From positions 34,651,429-34,715,428 of the forward strand of contig NC_134513.1 of assembly GCF_027942865.1 (NCBI RefSeq): 64,000 nt of DNA, given 5' to 3'. The DNA comes from Odontesthes bonariensis (taxonomy: Eukaryota; Chordata; Actinopteri; Atheriniformes; Atherinopsidae). The notes below the pieces were generated by a model, which saw nothing but the letters and a program-made list of their open reading frames with translations, did not search any database and was not told the DNA's origin. Shown one piece after another: positions 37,501-52,575 of this stretch; the first letter of the stretch is position 1, and every line of letters starts with the position of its first letter. A program made the translations under genes and the position numbers.

Positions 37501-37737
37501 TAAATCAGATTAAATCCCAATTGATCCCGTCTTTGCTGTCTCACGCGGGGTACTGTGCGGTGAACCAGAACCAGCCAGGTTCACCAGAACTACACCTGTA
37601 AATAATGCATCCACTTCCAAGTCATAAACATTAGCGACTAATCTTAATGAGCTAGGTGGCTAAGTTGGATTTGTTTGGCTAACTCGCTGCTAATGCTAAC
37701 ACCAGTTGTTGCCGTTTACCTTGAAGCGGACGGTCAT
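17681..37737 (-). CDS. mdm1: Nuclear protein MDM1, microtubule/centriole protein
   Basis: Fifteen coding exons on the minus strand: 37,737-37,720; 34,421-34,328; 34,055-33,993; 33,762-33,565; 33,422-33,343; 33,261-33,124; 30,881-30,720; 28,125-28,010; 27,885-27,849; 22,908-22,682; 22,602-22,450; 20,479-20,397; 18,651-18,590; 18,515-18,254; 17,793-17,681. All have AG/GT borders and matching phases; the total is 1,806 nt, 601 aa plus TAA (human 714 aa). Exon 1 is MTVRFK (human MPVRFK). The microtubule-binding EYxxxF-type motifs appear as SEYQKSY, SEYHKQFGWKKP and TEYRQSF. Other family blocks are RLRKHLEHQRVPLF, YRRRAWGTNFSRVHLGQLLS, QRTHHDLTTPATGGAILV and the ending VLERAQKRRQNFWGK. MDM1 binds microtubules, sits on centrioles and restrains centriole duplication. 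Introns hold many transposons. Exon 9 is only 37 nt. Confidence 0.95.
20485..20514. repeat. (CA)n at the mdm1 exon 12 splice acceptor
   Basis: On the gene strand this is a (TG)n run ending six bases before the acceptor AG of mdm1 exon 12 (20,479-20,397), taking the place of a normal polypyrimidine tract. Confidence 0.9.
20640..21860 (-). mobile_element. Tc1 transposon, nearly full length, decayed
   Basis: Minus-strand reading, in at least three frames, covers most of a Tc1 transposase. It has an N-terminal HTH region near 21,590-21,450, RNRLNKYGLFGR near 21,300, and the catalytic-domain stretch NNVLWTDQTKVEMFAHNAQQ at about 21,205-21,145 holding the first catalytic D. Then come TVKHGGGGLMIWAG, a frame-shifted DNDPKH box near 20,910, and LNELKQRWKEEWAEIP at about 20,705-20,755. 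The 5' block (gcagtgtgtgaaaaactaag on minus) is shared with 6,688-7,045. It lies in mdm1 intron 11, same strand as the gene. Frame shifts make it inactive. Confidence 0.85.
23959..25079. repeat. 62-bp minisatellite, about 18 copies
   Basis: A 62-bp unit (core words ttcctgttcctgg, gcatatatcagggcgtctga and gcaggtgtaaaactcc) repeats about 18 times without spacers. Units vary at a few fixed sites: ggga or ggat before gcatata; aagtca, aggtca or aaggca; ccagc or cctgc; and the pyrimidine run after actc. Variants are ordered: units 1-4 alternate as two types, and the series of units 4-7 recurs as units 14-17, so blocks of about 10 units were duplicated. It lies in mdm1 intron 9, about 1 kb upstream (in gene direction) of exon 10. 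It codes for nothing convincing: the unit is not a multiple of three and frames close after about three units. Confidence 0.97.
26040..26765 (+). mobile_element. LINE 3' end (L2/Rex-type)
   Basis: Plus strand: MFLSRHDLEKAIHALISSRS, DYCSALYVGVSQSSLSRLQL, then QNAAARL with a stop, a frame-shifted segment resembling PVLNSLHWLPV, and LLMFVFKVLNGLAPSYLSEL (26,310-26,375). A noncoding tail follows with gctgtaaagcactttggtac and tagaaataaagtacatttac, the 3' terminus recognised by the element's own enzyme. It is 5'-truncated and sits in mdm1 intron 9, antisense to the gene. Confidence 0.85.
28219..29225 (+). mobile_element. Nonautonomous Tc1 copy B, internally deleted
   Basis: Plus-strand counterpart of copy A (14,040-14,937). 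The open frame at 28,531-28,869 gives the HTH part (LKTFEETGQVEDKRRS) and continues through GRVAVKKPFLRKGNREKR to KKWAENQWKQV. The core with all DDE residues is missing, and NPPQSPELNITEAVWDHV through RLRGFRLCWRRK follows in another frame. The junction sequence (aagcaggtctgatggaggga) is the same as in copy A. A 3' flank with gtttgaccaagattcagtaa and tataaagaaata closes the element. It lies in mdm1 intron 7. Confidence 0.85.
31504..31564. repeat. (TA)n microsatellite
   Basis: About 60 bases of nearly pure TA with two single-base (CA) interruptions, in mdm1 intron 6. Confidence 0.95.
31965..32160 (+). mobile_element. tRNA-derived SINE
   Basis: A tRNA-like head contains an A box (tagctcaggagg, 31,978-31,989) and an exact B box (ggttcgactcc, 32,022-32,032), 43 bases from start to start, as in RNA polymerase III tRNA promoters. 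The body ends gcgctatacaagtacagtcc then atttaccatt, a tail widespread in fish SINEs. It is not a working tRNA gene because the acceptor arms do not pair and there is no clean 3' end. It is in mdm1 intron 6. A truncated relative is at 46,195-46,330. Confidence 0.75.
34846..35704 (-). mobile_element. hAT element remnant with BED zinc finger
   Basis: Ends are TAGAACTGGGC (34,846) and, inverted, TAGCTGGGTG (to 35,704), flanked by attattaa and attattta (7 of 8 identical), fitting an 8-bp hAT duplication. The minus strand codes a BED finger around 35,220-35,095: VICKHCQVELSSQRSSSSLK then YHLKAKH, giving the C-x2-C and H-x4-H ligands. The rest of the transposase, including the RNase-H core, is gone. 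A SINE has jumped into the element at 35,398-35,580. The whole lies in mdm1 intron 1. Confidence 0.7.
35398..35580 (+). mobile_element. tRNA-derived SINE nested in hAT remnant
   Basis: A box tggcgtagtggg (35,407-35,418) and exact B box ggttcgagtcc (35,472-35,482) in a tRNA-like head. A pyrimidine-rich body (ctctctctgcttcctgtctc) and an A-rich tail from about 35,565 follow. It differs in sequence from the SINE at 31,965, so it is a second family. Direct A-rich flanks blur the target duplication. Confidence 0.75.
36140..36720 (+). mobile_element. LINE 3' end with (TTGAA)n tail
   Basis: Plus strand: TYKALNDRAPSYL with a stop, RYFPNRALRSQTAGLLEVPR, SRMGGRAFSYQAPLLWNKLP and STFKTRLKTFLFDKAYS, the C-terminal block of a fish L2/Rex-type LINE. 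The 3' UTR ends ttggcgctatataaataaa followed by repeats of gaatt, a typical self-made 3' tail. 5'-truncated; mdm1 intron 1, antisense to the gene. Confidence 0.85.
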
Positions 37738-37960
37738 GGCGCAGTTACTCGCTGACCAAACAACGGCAGACGTCCCTCCTCAGTCATGATTCAACGAGCT
37801 GAGACCGTTAACGGGAAGGTTAGCACAGCAAACCAGAAATTAGCGCCATACTAACGAGCGTCTCCAAGCTGCTGACGTTGCCATGGCAGCTCATTGTGGT
37901 GCGCAGGCGTGTTCGCAGCAAGCCGATTTATTGTGACGTCAGTTCAAAGTCTGCCTTCTT
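37738..37960 (-). promoter_or_regulatory. mdm1 promoter and 5' UTR
   Basis: This is the region just upstream of the mdm1 ATG (37,737). It has CpG-richer sequence than its surroundings and a perfect CRE palindrome TGACGTCA at 37,934-37,941, about 200 bases before the start codon. No TATA box is visible. The start site is not fixed by sequence alone. Confidence 0.5.
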
Positions 37961-38455
37961 TTCTAGGATGACACGATACCTCATTTTTCCATGTTTAGTT
38001 CAAAATGACACCAAATCACAGGTTGCTGTTACAAAATTGCACCACTTTTATTCATTTAAGGCTTTTTAGTTTTTACTTTACATTTGGCTTCACCCCCCTC
38101 CCCTGCCCCGCCTCTCCCGCTGCTGCTGTGGGTTTCTGGAATGGAAGAAACCCGTTCGGACCACTTCAGCACCAGTTCCAGAGCTCCCATCAGCTGCACC
38201 TCTGGGACTCTAGCCTGATACTTCACTGACTGAACTGGATTTACATTTCACTGGTCATCATGCTATACAGAGAAAAAGAAGCAGATCTATTTAAGTAATG
38301 GAAAATCCTTTCCCTCGTTTGCATTGGGCTGCAGCTGCAATCGTCACTTCAAAGCTACTGACAGATGAAGAGAAACATTTTAAGAATCCACTGGAGATTC
38401 TGGTTCAGAATGTGTAGAATATGCTTAGAAACCATTATTAAACAAGTAATAAACA

Positions 38456-38611
38456 GTTTGTAACACAGTACAATGTAGTTGTAAGCAGATAAACTGACAT
38501 TTCAAGTGTTTATTATTGTACAATAATACTTGAATCAATTACATTTCCTAAAAAAAAAATTCAACCAACAGGCGTGTATCAGCTTACGACTACATTACAA
38601 GGTGTTACTCC
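38456..38611. repeat. Imperfect fold-back repeat
   Basis: About 30 bases at 38,460-38,490 (gtaacac, then aatgtagttgtaagc) pair with 38,579-38,610 at roughly 26 of 30 positions. Inside, 38,502-38,532 forms a second smaller palindrome around attattgtacaataat. It looks like a stem-loop MITE; no TSD was identified. Confidence 0.55.
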
Positions 38612-38639
38612 ATTTATTAAATGTTTGCAAACTATTTAA

Positions 38640-40375
38640 AAACTTAAAACTTAGTATAACCCCTCTATACCACAACTGTTAAGGCCTCAGTATGCTTTAA
38701 AAGAAGTGTCTGTGGGCAGACTTCAGATCTGCCAAACAGTTTGGCCTCAGCTGGGAAATATTACAGAAGACACATTAACTGACGAATGCCACTGCAGCCG
38801 GTGTGTGGAGGCCAGAAAGGTCTGAATGCAGCCACTGCTTTCATGAGTGCGTTTCATTTCAAAGTCAATAAGCTGCAAATTAGCATGTGATTAACGACTA
38901 ATAATACATTTAAAAGTAGTTGCAAAGAGGCATAAGGACATTTTAAGCATTTACATACATGGCAAAAACCTCATAAAATGTCATATTCTATTCATAGATT
39001 CTCTTAATACAACACGAATTGATGATTATTATAATTATACTCGTTACTAGGTAATTATACATTCAGGAATACTTTCCAGGGTCAAGAATAAACCTTAAAG
39101 TTAATACGATTTCATCAATGTGTTATCAACTCACCCAAAGATGAGTGTGTATGTTGATCATTTGAGTATATAACTGTTATCAATGTCCTTATATCTCTTC
39201 ATATTTACATTACATTAGAATTAAATGTTTTGTATGCCGATTATAAATGAATACTTAGAAACTAAAAAATGCAATTACAAAGCGCTGATAAAGCTTAAAT
39301 TACACGCCACCAACAGCTCTCAGTAAAAGTAGAAGCCAATGAGGGTTTTCTGCTCTCCATCGTGTGGAAGCTCCACTGCACCCCAATGCATCGAGAAAAT
39401 AAAGTTTCATTTCACTGACATCTTATCATAGCTCAGAATCTTTAAATATTAGTTTAAGCATTTCAGAATTTTCATAATTACAACATTTTGAGATTCATCA
39501 GAATTTTGACAATTTTCTTAACCTCCAAATTTTTAGATATTAAGCCAATTTTTTTGGTACAAAATCAGAATTTTTTCAAGTATTAGGGTTTTTTCTTTTA
39601 ATAAGATACTAGTCAGAATTTTGAGAACACTGAATTGAATTATTGTGACATTGTAAAAAATATTTTCATCACTTATGTTGGAGTGAAGCACTCGAAGAGG
39701 AAATCCCTCACATTTTCAGTAGTCTGGGGTTTGTCTGTTTGATCGGATATTTTAACATCATGGCTGCTTCACCGTGGCTGCAGACAGACCTTTCACCTGG
39801 AAGCTTCTGCTCGGCATGCAAACTGTTGCAGCACCTCCTGAAGGTCAGACTGAGTACTGACGAAAATATCAACATGCTACATGACTGAACGTACTGGAGG
39901 AGAACCACAATACTGACAGCAGTACCGCACCGTACCGCAGTACTCCTGATAGTACAACACTGTGCGCAGCAGTACTCACAGAGGTCCCTGGTCCAACATA
40001 CTGTTTCTATAGGCTGATCATTCACATCACATTTCAAACAGAATACAGATACTCAAAGGCTTTCTACGGCTGCTGCTCCACAGGCCCTCACAACACAAGG
40101 CCAGAGCTTACATTTTAGGCTCAACCCCCTCTTATTGGTCTCAACCAGCTGTGCTCCTGTCAAACAGAAACACTGAGATTTTACTTAAAAGTCTTTGTTT
40201 AACTGATGAAAATATCCACATCAAAATCATATTAGTGTGGGCGGTTTTCTTTGCTAACAATTTGACAAATTTGGTCCTCCACACCATGATGATTTGATAT
40301 ACGTCCATCAGCTAAAGGGACAGTCGACTAACAAGGTCAGTTATTCAGTGTTTCCCTCTCTGATGAGTTAATAAC

Positions 40376-40415
<40 letters not shown>

Positions 40416-42409
40416 GGTACTAATGTGGTTATTAATGCAGAAACAAGACTTGCAGATGTCCTCCTCAGTAAATATAATACAGCCCTGCAGGCCCATCACA
40501 GAAACTGGCCTGGTTCATTCAATGTTGTTACGCAGCTCAATTTCACTCAAAACACACTCACAAACACACACACAGAGTTAAGGTACTGGACCAGTGTGAG
40601 TCTGCTGTCTAAAGGCAACATGTCCACCGTGAGCAGCAGGTCCAGAGCTAGCTTACTGTGCTGCTGTGCTAACAAGTTAGCTCACCGCTACTATCACTCA
40701 TTTGTTTTCAGTATGCCATTGTTACCATTCCTTATTATCATTCACAGACTGTTAGCACATTTGCTAGCCCAGAAAAGCCTTTTTTTTTCCGGCTTCACTG
40801 ATGATGTTTCAAAAGTAAGTTACAAAAATGTAAGCAAAGTCACGATTTCCAAAAAATGTCAAACTAGCTCAAAGTTCACAGCAAATTTCACAAATTTAAG
40901 AATAAAAATTACTCAAAAACTCCACAAGCTATGTGTTGGCATCGTCAGCATTTTCTCAAAATAACAGCTAACACTTCAGCTCCAAGAACTTGAGGCTGGC
41001 CAGGAAATTGCCACGCTTCTTTAGGGATTCATTTGAATGCAGATACCTCACAAAGAAAGTAATTATAGTGTTGTTAACAATGTTTCAAATTCCTTTTTGG
41101 ATGTTTATCTTCCTTAAGAACAATGCTAAGGCTCCAAACCTGTGTTAGCACAGTTAGCATTCACTTCTACAAATGTAAAAAGGTTTTCATTAGCTACGGA
41201 TATTAGCAGCTAGCCTGCGAATGCAACTTTCTTTAGAGATATGTCAAATGTTTGCTAATAAGCTAATGGGTAGCTATATATTCACAGTTTTTTTCTAAAA
41301 GAGAATGCTAACAAAGACAAAACAAGCAGTGGTTTAGCATAGCAGACATTTCTTCAAAGAATTTCAGTTGCTCATGTACACTTGGAGCTAGACCACAACC
41401 AATAAACTACCATCAGTTTCACTGGGGATGTTTTTTAAAGCCAACACCACACAGACAGTGTCTTCTCTCAATGTTTTGTAATATATTCTGCTTGCTGCTA
41501 GGCTATCAAGCTAGCTTAAAGCTAAAGGTGAAATTTAATCTTATCTAACCAAGCCAAAACTGATCAGTTAGCACATGTAAATATTTACCAATATCTCTGA
41601 ATATTTCCAAAACACATTGTCAGTTAGCTGTCAGCTAACTTAAATTAGCTCAGTGCAAGCAACACAGTGAGCTAATGTCACGACCTGCTGCACCCCCCCA
41701 GCCCCTCCCACTCCCTACCCAAAAACTGAAATCAAAAACATTAACTGACTTTATATCTTTTCACACAGAATTATAATAATAACCACTGTAATAATAACCA
41801 CTGTAAGATCCACAGGTTTAACCACAGCCACACAAACACAGACAGCCATGTTAGACTGCCATCACCAAGGGAACTGTGGCGCCAACATGGCTGACAGTCA
41901 TATTGCATGCGACTGGCTAAGGACTGCTGGAAAACAGGTCGAAAGAAAAAGAAAAAAAGAAAGAAAGAAAGAAAGAAACATTTAAAAATCAAAAAGCAAG
42001 AGGCCACTCCCCAGTGCAGAATGACCCAGCAGAGAGCATGATGGGAACTGCAGTTTAAATTTGGGCAGTTGTTGGGATAGCCACGCCTTCCTGCAACAAC
42101 AGAATCTTCATCATCATCATCGCCGCAGTCTTTTGATGTTTGGTTTTTATGTTTCCAAGGCAACAGTCTCCATTAGACGGTATGGTGAGGGGATGGGAGA
42201 AGTGGTCATCATGGTAGTGGAGGTACGAGGTGGCTGATGTTGATGATGACATGTTAAAGGGGCGTGGTCAGCTGGAAGATGTCCTGTGATTGGTTGGTAT
42301 GTAGGTCGTCGGTCAAGTAAAAACTGAAGAAATAGAGAATCAGAGCGTGTAAACAAAACGAAACAAAAGTGCGTGGTTACATCAGCAGACTTTGAAGACT
42401 CACCTGTCA
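38640..42409. other. rap1b 3' flank and probable 3' UTR
   Basis: No further gene recognised between mdm1's promoter and the rap1b stop. rap1b transcription reads into this region on the minus strand; its cleavage site cannot be fixed, although minus-strand AATAAA hexamers occur near 38,510 and 38,612. A 33-base poly(A) run lies at about 40,380-40,412 and a (GAAA)n tract near 41,940-41,977. The plus-strand open frame at 40,425-40,964 is low-complexity and judged spurious. Confidence 0.45.
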
Positions 42410-47141
<4,732 letters not shown>

Positions 47142-47491
47142 CCTGACCGTCTGTCTGCTGGGTGAGACACAAACAGAGGTGAGCACGTCACTTCCAGCAG
47201 CCAATCACAGAGCAGTAAAGCGCCACATGCAGCTAACAACACCTGGAGCTGTAAAACCATCAATTACGCACACGCAGAGGAAGATTTCCTCCCCCTAACT
47301 GGGAGATAATAATTACCCAGCATGCATCGGGGTGAGTTAATGAGGTCACATGATCGGACAGCTGGTGGCGATGCCACAATGCTGGAATCCTTCCTGGTTA
47401 CTGTTGCTATGCTGGTACATGTTGGAGTGTGTGTGCATACCAGTCATGCCTCGGCGAGTGTGCGCAGCGTCACAGCAACAAGCAGCAACAC

Positions 47492-47492
<1 letters not shown>

Positions 47493-47527
<35 letters not shown>
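47493..47527. repeat. (CA)n microsatellite
   Basis: About 17 CA units, 350 bases upstream of the rap1b start codon, inside its first intron. Confidence 0.95.
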
Positions 47528-47528
<1 letters not shown>

Positions 47529-48125
47529 CTTTGTGAGGACACCATACATTCGTCCTGAAACCAAACGCCTCTTTTTTATTTGTTCATATGAAAATGAAGT
47601 AAAGACAAACAAGAAAAGATGTTTAAACACAAAACAGAGCGGGACAAATGAACGATAATCAGATTCTAATTGATCAAAATTAAGTATTACTATTCTATAA
47701 TTTGTATATTCTAATTACCATAAATATTTAGCTATATTGGTGTTATTTTGCATTTATTTATTCTATTATTCACAGAAATTCGTTATTGTTAAAAATTCTA
47801 AAATATTTTATTCTGGACATTTAATTATTCTGTCATTGTTGAAATGATTAAATTAATATTTTTCGCAGATATTTTACTCTAAATATTGTGAAATATTTTG
47901 TTGTGAATATTTTTGCTATTTTTTTATTGATTATCATTCAATTTTAGTTTATTTCAAGTCAACATTTTATCCGGAGATGAAACACTGACACTTCAAATCA
48001 CAGCCGATTTCACCTCCTTCATATTTCAGGGTTTATTGAATTTGTATAAAAGTCCAATTATTAGTCGAAATCTGGAAGGTTATGCAGCTTTAACAGGATT
48101 GGCTGCCTGGTTAGTTAGCGGATAA

Positions 48126-49790
48126 AGGCAAGGCAAGTTTATTTGTATAGAACCATTAAAAAACAAGGCGATTCAAAGTGCTTTATAGAGACATTAAAAC
48201 AGTAGAAATAAAAACCATGATTTAAAAAACAAGAAAAATAAGAACAATAGATCAAATCAGAGAGAATCAGTAGTTAAAATACGATTAAGTTTTGAAACTC
48301 AACCTTCAGATTTGGAGCTTTATTCAAATGCAGCTGAAAATAGGTGTGTCTTCAGCCTGGACTTAAACACACTGAGTGTTTCAGCTGATCTGAGGCTTTC
48401 TGGGAGTTTGTTCTAGACATGTGGAGCATAGAAGCTGAATGCAGCTTCTCCATGTCTGGTTCTGACTCTGGGAACTGATAAAAGACCGGATCCAGATGAC
48501 CTGAGGGGTCTGGAAGGTTCATACTGGGTGACTGATGTATTCTGGTCCTGGACCGTTCAGAGCTTAATAGAGCAGCATCAGAACTTTAAAGTCTATCCTC
48601 TGATGGACAGGCAGCCAGTGTAAAGACCTCAGAGCTGGAGTGATGTGGTCCACTTTTCTGGTCTTAGTGAGGACTCGAGCAGTAGAGTTCTGAATAAGCT
48701 GCAGTTGTCTAACTGACTTTTTAGGTAGACCTGTAAAGATGCTGTTACAGTAATCAAGCCTGCTAAAGATGAATGCATGGACTAGTTTTTCCAGGTCCTG
48801 CTGACACATCAGATCTTTTAATCTTGATATATTCTTAAGGTGATAGTAGGCTGACTTTGTTATTGCCTTCATGTGTTTTTCCAAATTTAGGTCTGAGTCC
48901 ATCACTACACCCAGATTACTGGCCTGGTTGGTAGTTTCTAGGTGTATAGATTGAAGTTCTGTGGTGACCTGTAATCGTTTCTCTTTGGCTCCAAAGACAA
49001 TTACCTCAGTTTTGTTTTTGTTTAGCTGGAGAAAGTTGTGGCACATCCAGTCATTAATCTCCTCAATGAATTTACCAAGAGCCTGTACAGAGCCTTGGTC
49101 TCCTGGTGACATTGTAATGTATATCTGCGTGTCATCTGCATAGCTATGGTAGTTTATTGTGTTGTTTTTTTATAATCTGTGCCAGTGGGAGCATGCAGAT
49201 GTTAAACAGAAGAGGTCCCAGGATGGAACCTTGGGGAACTCCACATGTGACTCTTGTCTGCTCAGATGTAAAGTTACCTATTGACACAAAGTACTTCCTG
49301 TTTTCCAAGTATGTTTTGAACCAGTTTAGTACAGTTCCGGAAAGACCCGCCCAGTTCTCCAGTCATTTGGGTAATATGTTGTGGTCAACTGTATCAAATG
49401 CAGCACTGAGATCTAGTAAAACTAAGACTGACATTTTTCCACCGTCTGTATTCAGAAATATGTCATTTAACACTTTGGTCAGAGCAGTCTCAGTGCTGTG
49501 GTTCTGTCTAAAACCTGACTGGAAGGTATCATAGCAGTTATTTTGTGTTAAAAAGTAATTCAGCTGTTGAAAAAACGCTTTTTCAATGATCTTCCTTAAA
49601 AATGGGAGATTTGAGATAGGCCTGTAGTTGTTCATTTGTGTCTTACCAAGATTGTCTTTTTCAGAAGATCACAGAGACATCTGTAATCTGCTGAATTACA
49701 GCAGATTACAGCTGTTTTTAGTGGCTCTGGAAACACACCTGACATTAAGGACAAGTTCACCATTAGTAACAGGTCTGACTCCAAAAAAAA
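48126..49790 (-). mobile_element. L2-type LINE, reverse transcriptase nearly complete
   Basis: Minus strand, 5' to 3': LLLMVNLSLMSGVFPEPLKT (near 49,770-49,710), [20 protein letters not shown] (49,635), [20 protein letters not shown] (about 49,430-49,375), CGVPQGSILGP (about 49,240), the catalytic YADD box (49,142-49,131), DWMCHNFLQLNKNKTEVIVF, SRLDYCNSIFTGLPKKS and LRSLHWLPVHQRIDF. A 3' UTR follows to about 48,126, ending with ttcaaagtgctttat/ggcaaggcaag words (plus strand). The endonuclease half is absent. At least three frame shifts, one in an A-run before YADD, have inactivated it, but reverse-transcriptase motifs are otherwise intact, so the copy is relatively young. rap1b first intron, same strand as the gene. 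Confidence 0.88.
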
Positions 49791-49798
49791 AAAAAAAA

Positions 49799-49800
<2 letters not shown>

Positions 49801-49836
<36 letters not shown>
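49801..49836. repeat. Poly(A) and (TA)n run
   Basis: An A-run at about 49,783-49,799 followed by (TA)n to 49,836, abutting the 5' end of the LINE copy. Confidence 0.9.
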
Positions 49837-49838
<2 letters not shown>

Positions 49839-49849
49839 TTCTTACATTT

Positions 49850-52250
49850 TTTAACATAAATTTGGACAAATATAACACAGAAAGTGTCAAATTATCAACA
49901 ACAGTTTTTCTATGTGTATTCTAGGTGAATGTAGGTTTATCAAATTAGAATTTTTCATCAGTTTATATTTAAGCTTTTCTGTTAGATCTGTTAGAAAATA
50001 TCATTTAGTTTAAAAGATACGGAGGAATACACTTTAATCAAACTGGATCAACTTACTTAAGATGTTACTGTTCTCATTTGGTGAGATGAAATGTTCAGAC
50101 TTGAATAAAATAAGAATTTAGTTTGTTAAATATCCATCTATAATCCCAGAAATGGCGTACTGTGCTGAAGTTTAGTTTCAGCCTCTTTAGAAACAAACGG
50201 AAACACGTTCAGCTTTTCATGAAATGAAAGAAGTAATCGTTTCAGACAGTAAGAAGCAACATAAAGAAATAAAGTGTGAGTTTATGGAGCAGCTGTGGAG
50301 AGGAACTGAAAACATGCTAATTAAATGATTCATTATTATTTAAAATCATCCTTTTTATCATCTTTAAACTGGAATAAAAACAAAAACTAAAGTTGGAGTT
50401 GAAATAAACCAGTAAAAATGGTCAAAACGGTCTAAATAAGTCCTGAAGCTTTTCTTCTCGTGTCCTCACAGGAACAGACAAACACGTACACACACCCTGA
50501 GCCTCTCATCCCTGCTAATGAGGGTTTGCTGGGGTTACCATAGTGACGGGATGAGTGTGTTTGTGTGTGTGGTTAGCAGGTGGTGTCAGGACCAAACATT
50601 AACAGCTCTCTAAATGTCATCTTAGCAGTGTGTTATTTTACCCAGAATCCCACTTTCTGACCAGTGAGCTCAGAGCAACAGAACCAATGGTGCCTTCAAA
50701 CCTGAGAAACTGGCTTTGTGACCAGAATGTCCAATAAAATGTGGAGTTTCTGTCTTTTCTAATCTGATATTCATTTTACATGTATAAAACTAATCTGTGT
50801 TAAAGAGCTCTTGGTGTGTTTCTCATGATTTCTGTCTCAGCTGCAGTTAAAAACATTCTATCGTGTCCCCCAAAGCTAAAGAAACTATCAGATGTGTGTG
50901 TCGTGTTGGCATCAGACGCAACTGAAAACGTAACGTATTTCTCAAAAATATCCCAACTCACCAAAATTCCCTGAATCAGTCGGAAACTGAACTCAGCAGC
51001 ATGTTTCAGTTATTACATCACAGTTAGCTTTGGGTAAGATGAGCTGAATCCACGTTCATTTATTTCTTTTTGCTAAACCACTAAAAGATCCAGTCGTAAT
51101 TGAGGAATATTTTCATGCAAGACAGCTAAAAAACAAAAAAACATTAAAGTCAAAAGCGAATAGTACGATTGGTGCATATATGTGGACACGCCCTATTATC
51201 TGAGCTTCTTTCAGGGGCTTAAATAGCACGACAGCCCTGCGTTATGATGATTTTATTCCACTAAAAAACCTTTAAATGTAACACTGGATGTAAAACTTTT
51301 CACACGTGATGTCTTACATTTCTACATCTCGTATTTTCAAAACTCAAAAGAAAAACAGTTTGATGTGACAAAAATGGTTTCATGGAAAGAAGAATAAAAC
51401 AGAAACTCTTACATGAAAAAAAAAATCTGTGCTGAATCTATTCTTTAATCAAAATCCTTTTAGATCATCAGGACGAGTTCTGGCTCGTTCTTTGACCTCA
51501 GATTCGTCTTTTATGACGATAAGTTCATCAACTCTGGATGAATGTTCAGACTTCAGGCACCAACACTTACGCTGAGTGTTTCAGTCGGGATTATTCCTCA
51601 CTTAGCAACAGTGACCCAGAAACAACTCGAAACATCTTTCTAAACGTTGATACCTTTGTTTGTCAGAGAGGTTGAAGTCCTCTTCTCCACAGCAACCAGC
51701 TCCTCTGGATTAACTGGGAGCTAAAAGCATTGCTCAAGGGCACATCAGTGGTGATACAGTTTCCTTTCTGGGGTGAACAATTAAACCATCCTAAAGGTTT
51801 AAAAGCTCCAGTTTGTAGAGTGCAGTGACATCTAGTGGCACAAACAGCGAACTACAACCAATACACCATACAGCAACATGGCGAAGGGTCGAATAGCCCG
51901 ACGCCATCAGATAGAAATCTCTTGTTCAATAACAATAAAATAAGAACAACTCTTATTTTCATTTGATTCTGCATAGTTTTGAATTTCTGTGAATAAATCA
52001 AACAGAAACTTCTACAGTTGGCGCAGCTGAAACATCAAACATCTTTAACTGAGGTTAAAATGTGTAACTGCATCCATATGACCTGTCACTGAAAACAACT
52101 ACACCTCTATTAGTATCAAATCTGCTGATGCTCAACATTTTTGTGGGCTTTTGATTGCGGCTTCTTCAATGTAACAACAAATTCATGTGCAGGGTTCACC
52201 CCTCAACTGTAGGGGGCGCCAGAGAGCTCTGGTGTAACGTTAATACACAA
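49850..52250. other. rap1b intron 1, nothing recognised
   Basis: No exon, domain or repeat boundary was recognised. Sequence is AT-rich with short homopolymer runs. Confidence 0.5.
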
Positions 52251-52376
52251 ACTACATAGGAGGGTTTCACTTGACGTCACTTCCGTATTTTCTAAGCGCG
52301 TGAACCTAAGTGGTGGGCAACCTGAGCTGGAGCCCATTGAAAACACTGTGTTTTGTCTGCCACTTTTTTGCCCAAA

Positions 52377-52575
52377 ATGCCTCAGTTTTGTGCCGTTTTT
52401 GGATGTTGCAGGGGAAAGGGTTACTATCGAGTACCTAAGGTAATCGCCCATAGAGGTGAGAAATGGAAAAAACTCACAGAACAACGCCTCAAAAAGTGGA
52501 TAGTTAACCTACGTTTACAGACTGGAGGGGCTGAATCTGCAAATGCTCGTGTCTGCGGTGACCACTTCGTCAAAG
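52377..52575 (+). pseudogene. THAP-domain exon of a transposase
   Basis: ATG at 52,377 gives MPQFCAVFGC, then a basic stretch with GEKWKKLTEQRLKKWIVNLR, and ARVCGDHFVKG. The THAP zinc ligands C-x4-C and C-x2-H are all present and the final F of the motif follows H, so the sequence-specific DNA-binding domain looks intact. A GT donor (caaag/gtatgc) ends the exon at 52,575. No following exon with a DDE core is found in the element, so only the DNA-binding module remains. Full-length host THAP genes are an alternative but the inverted-repeat frame argues for a transposon. Confidence 0.7.

Noticed and set aside
40425..40964. 179-codon plus-strand open frame
   Set aside because: It follows a poly(A) run, contains simple-sequence words and no family resemblance, and lies in the rap1b 3' flank.
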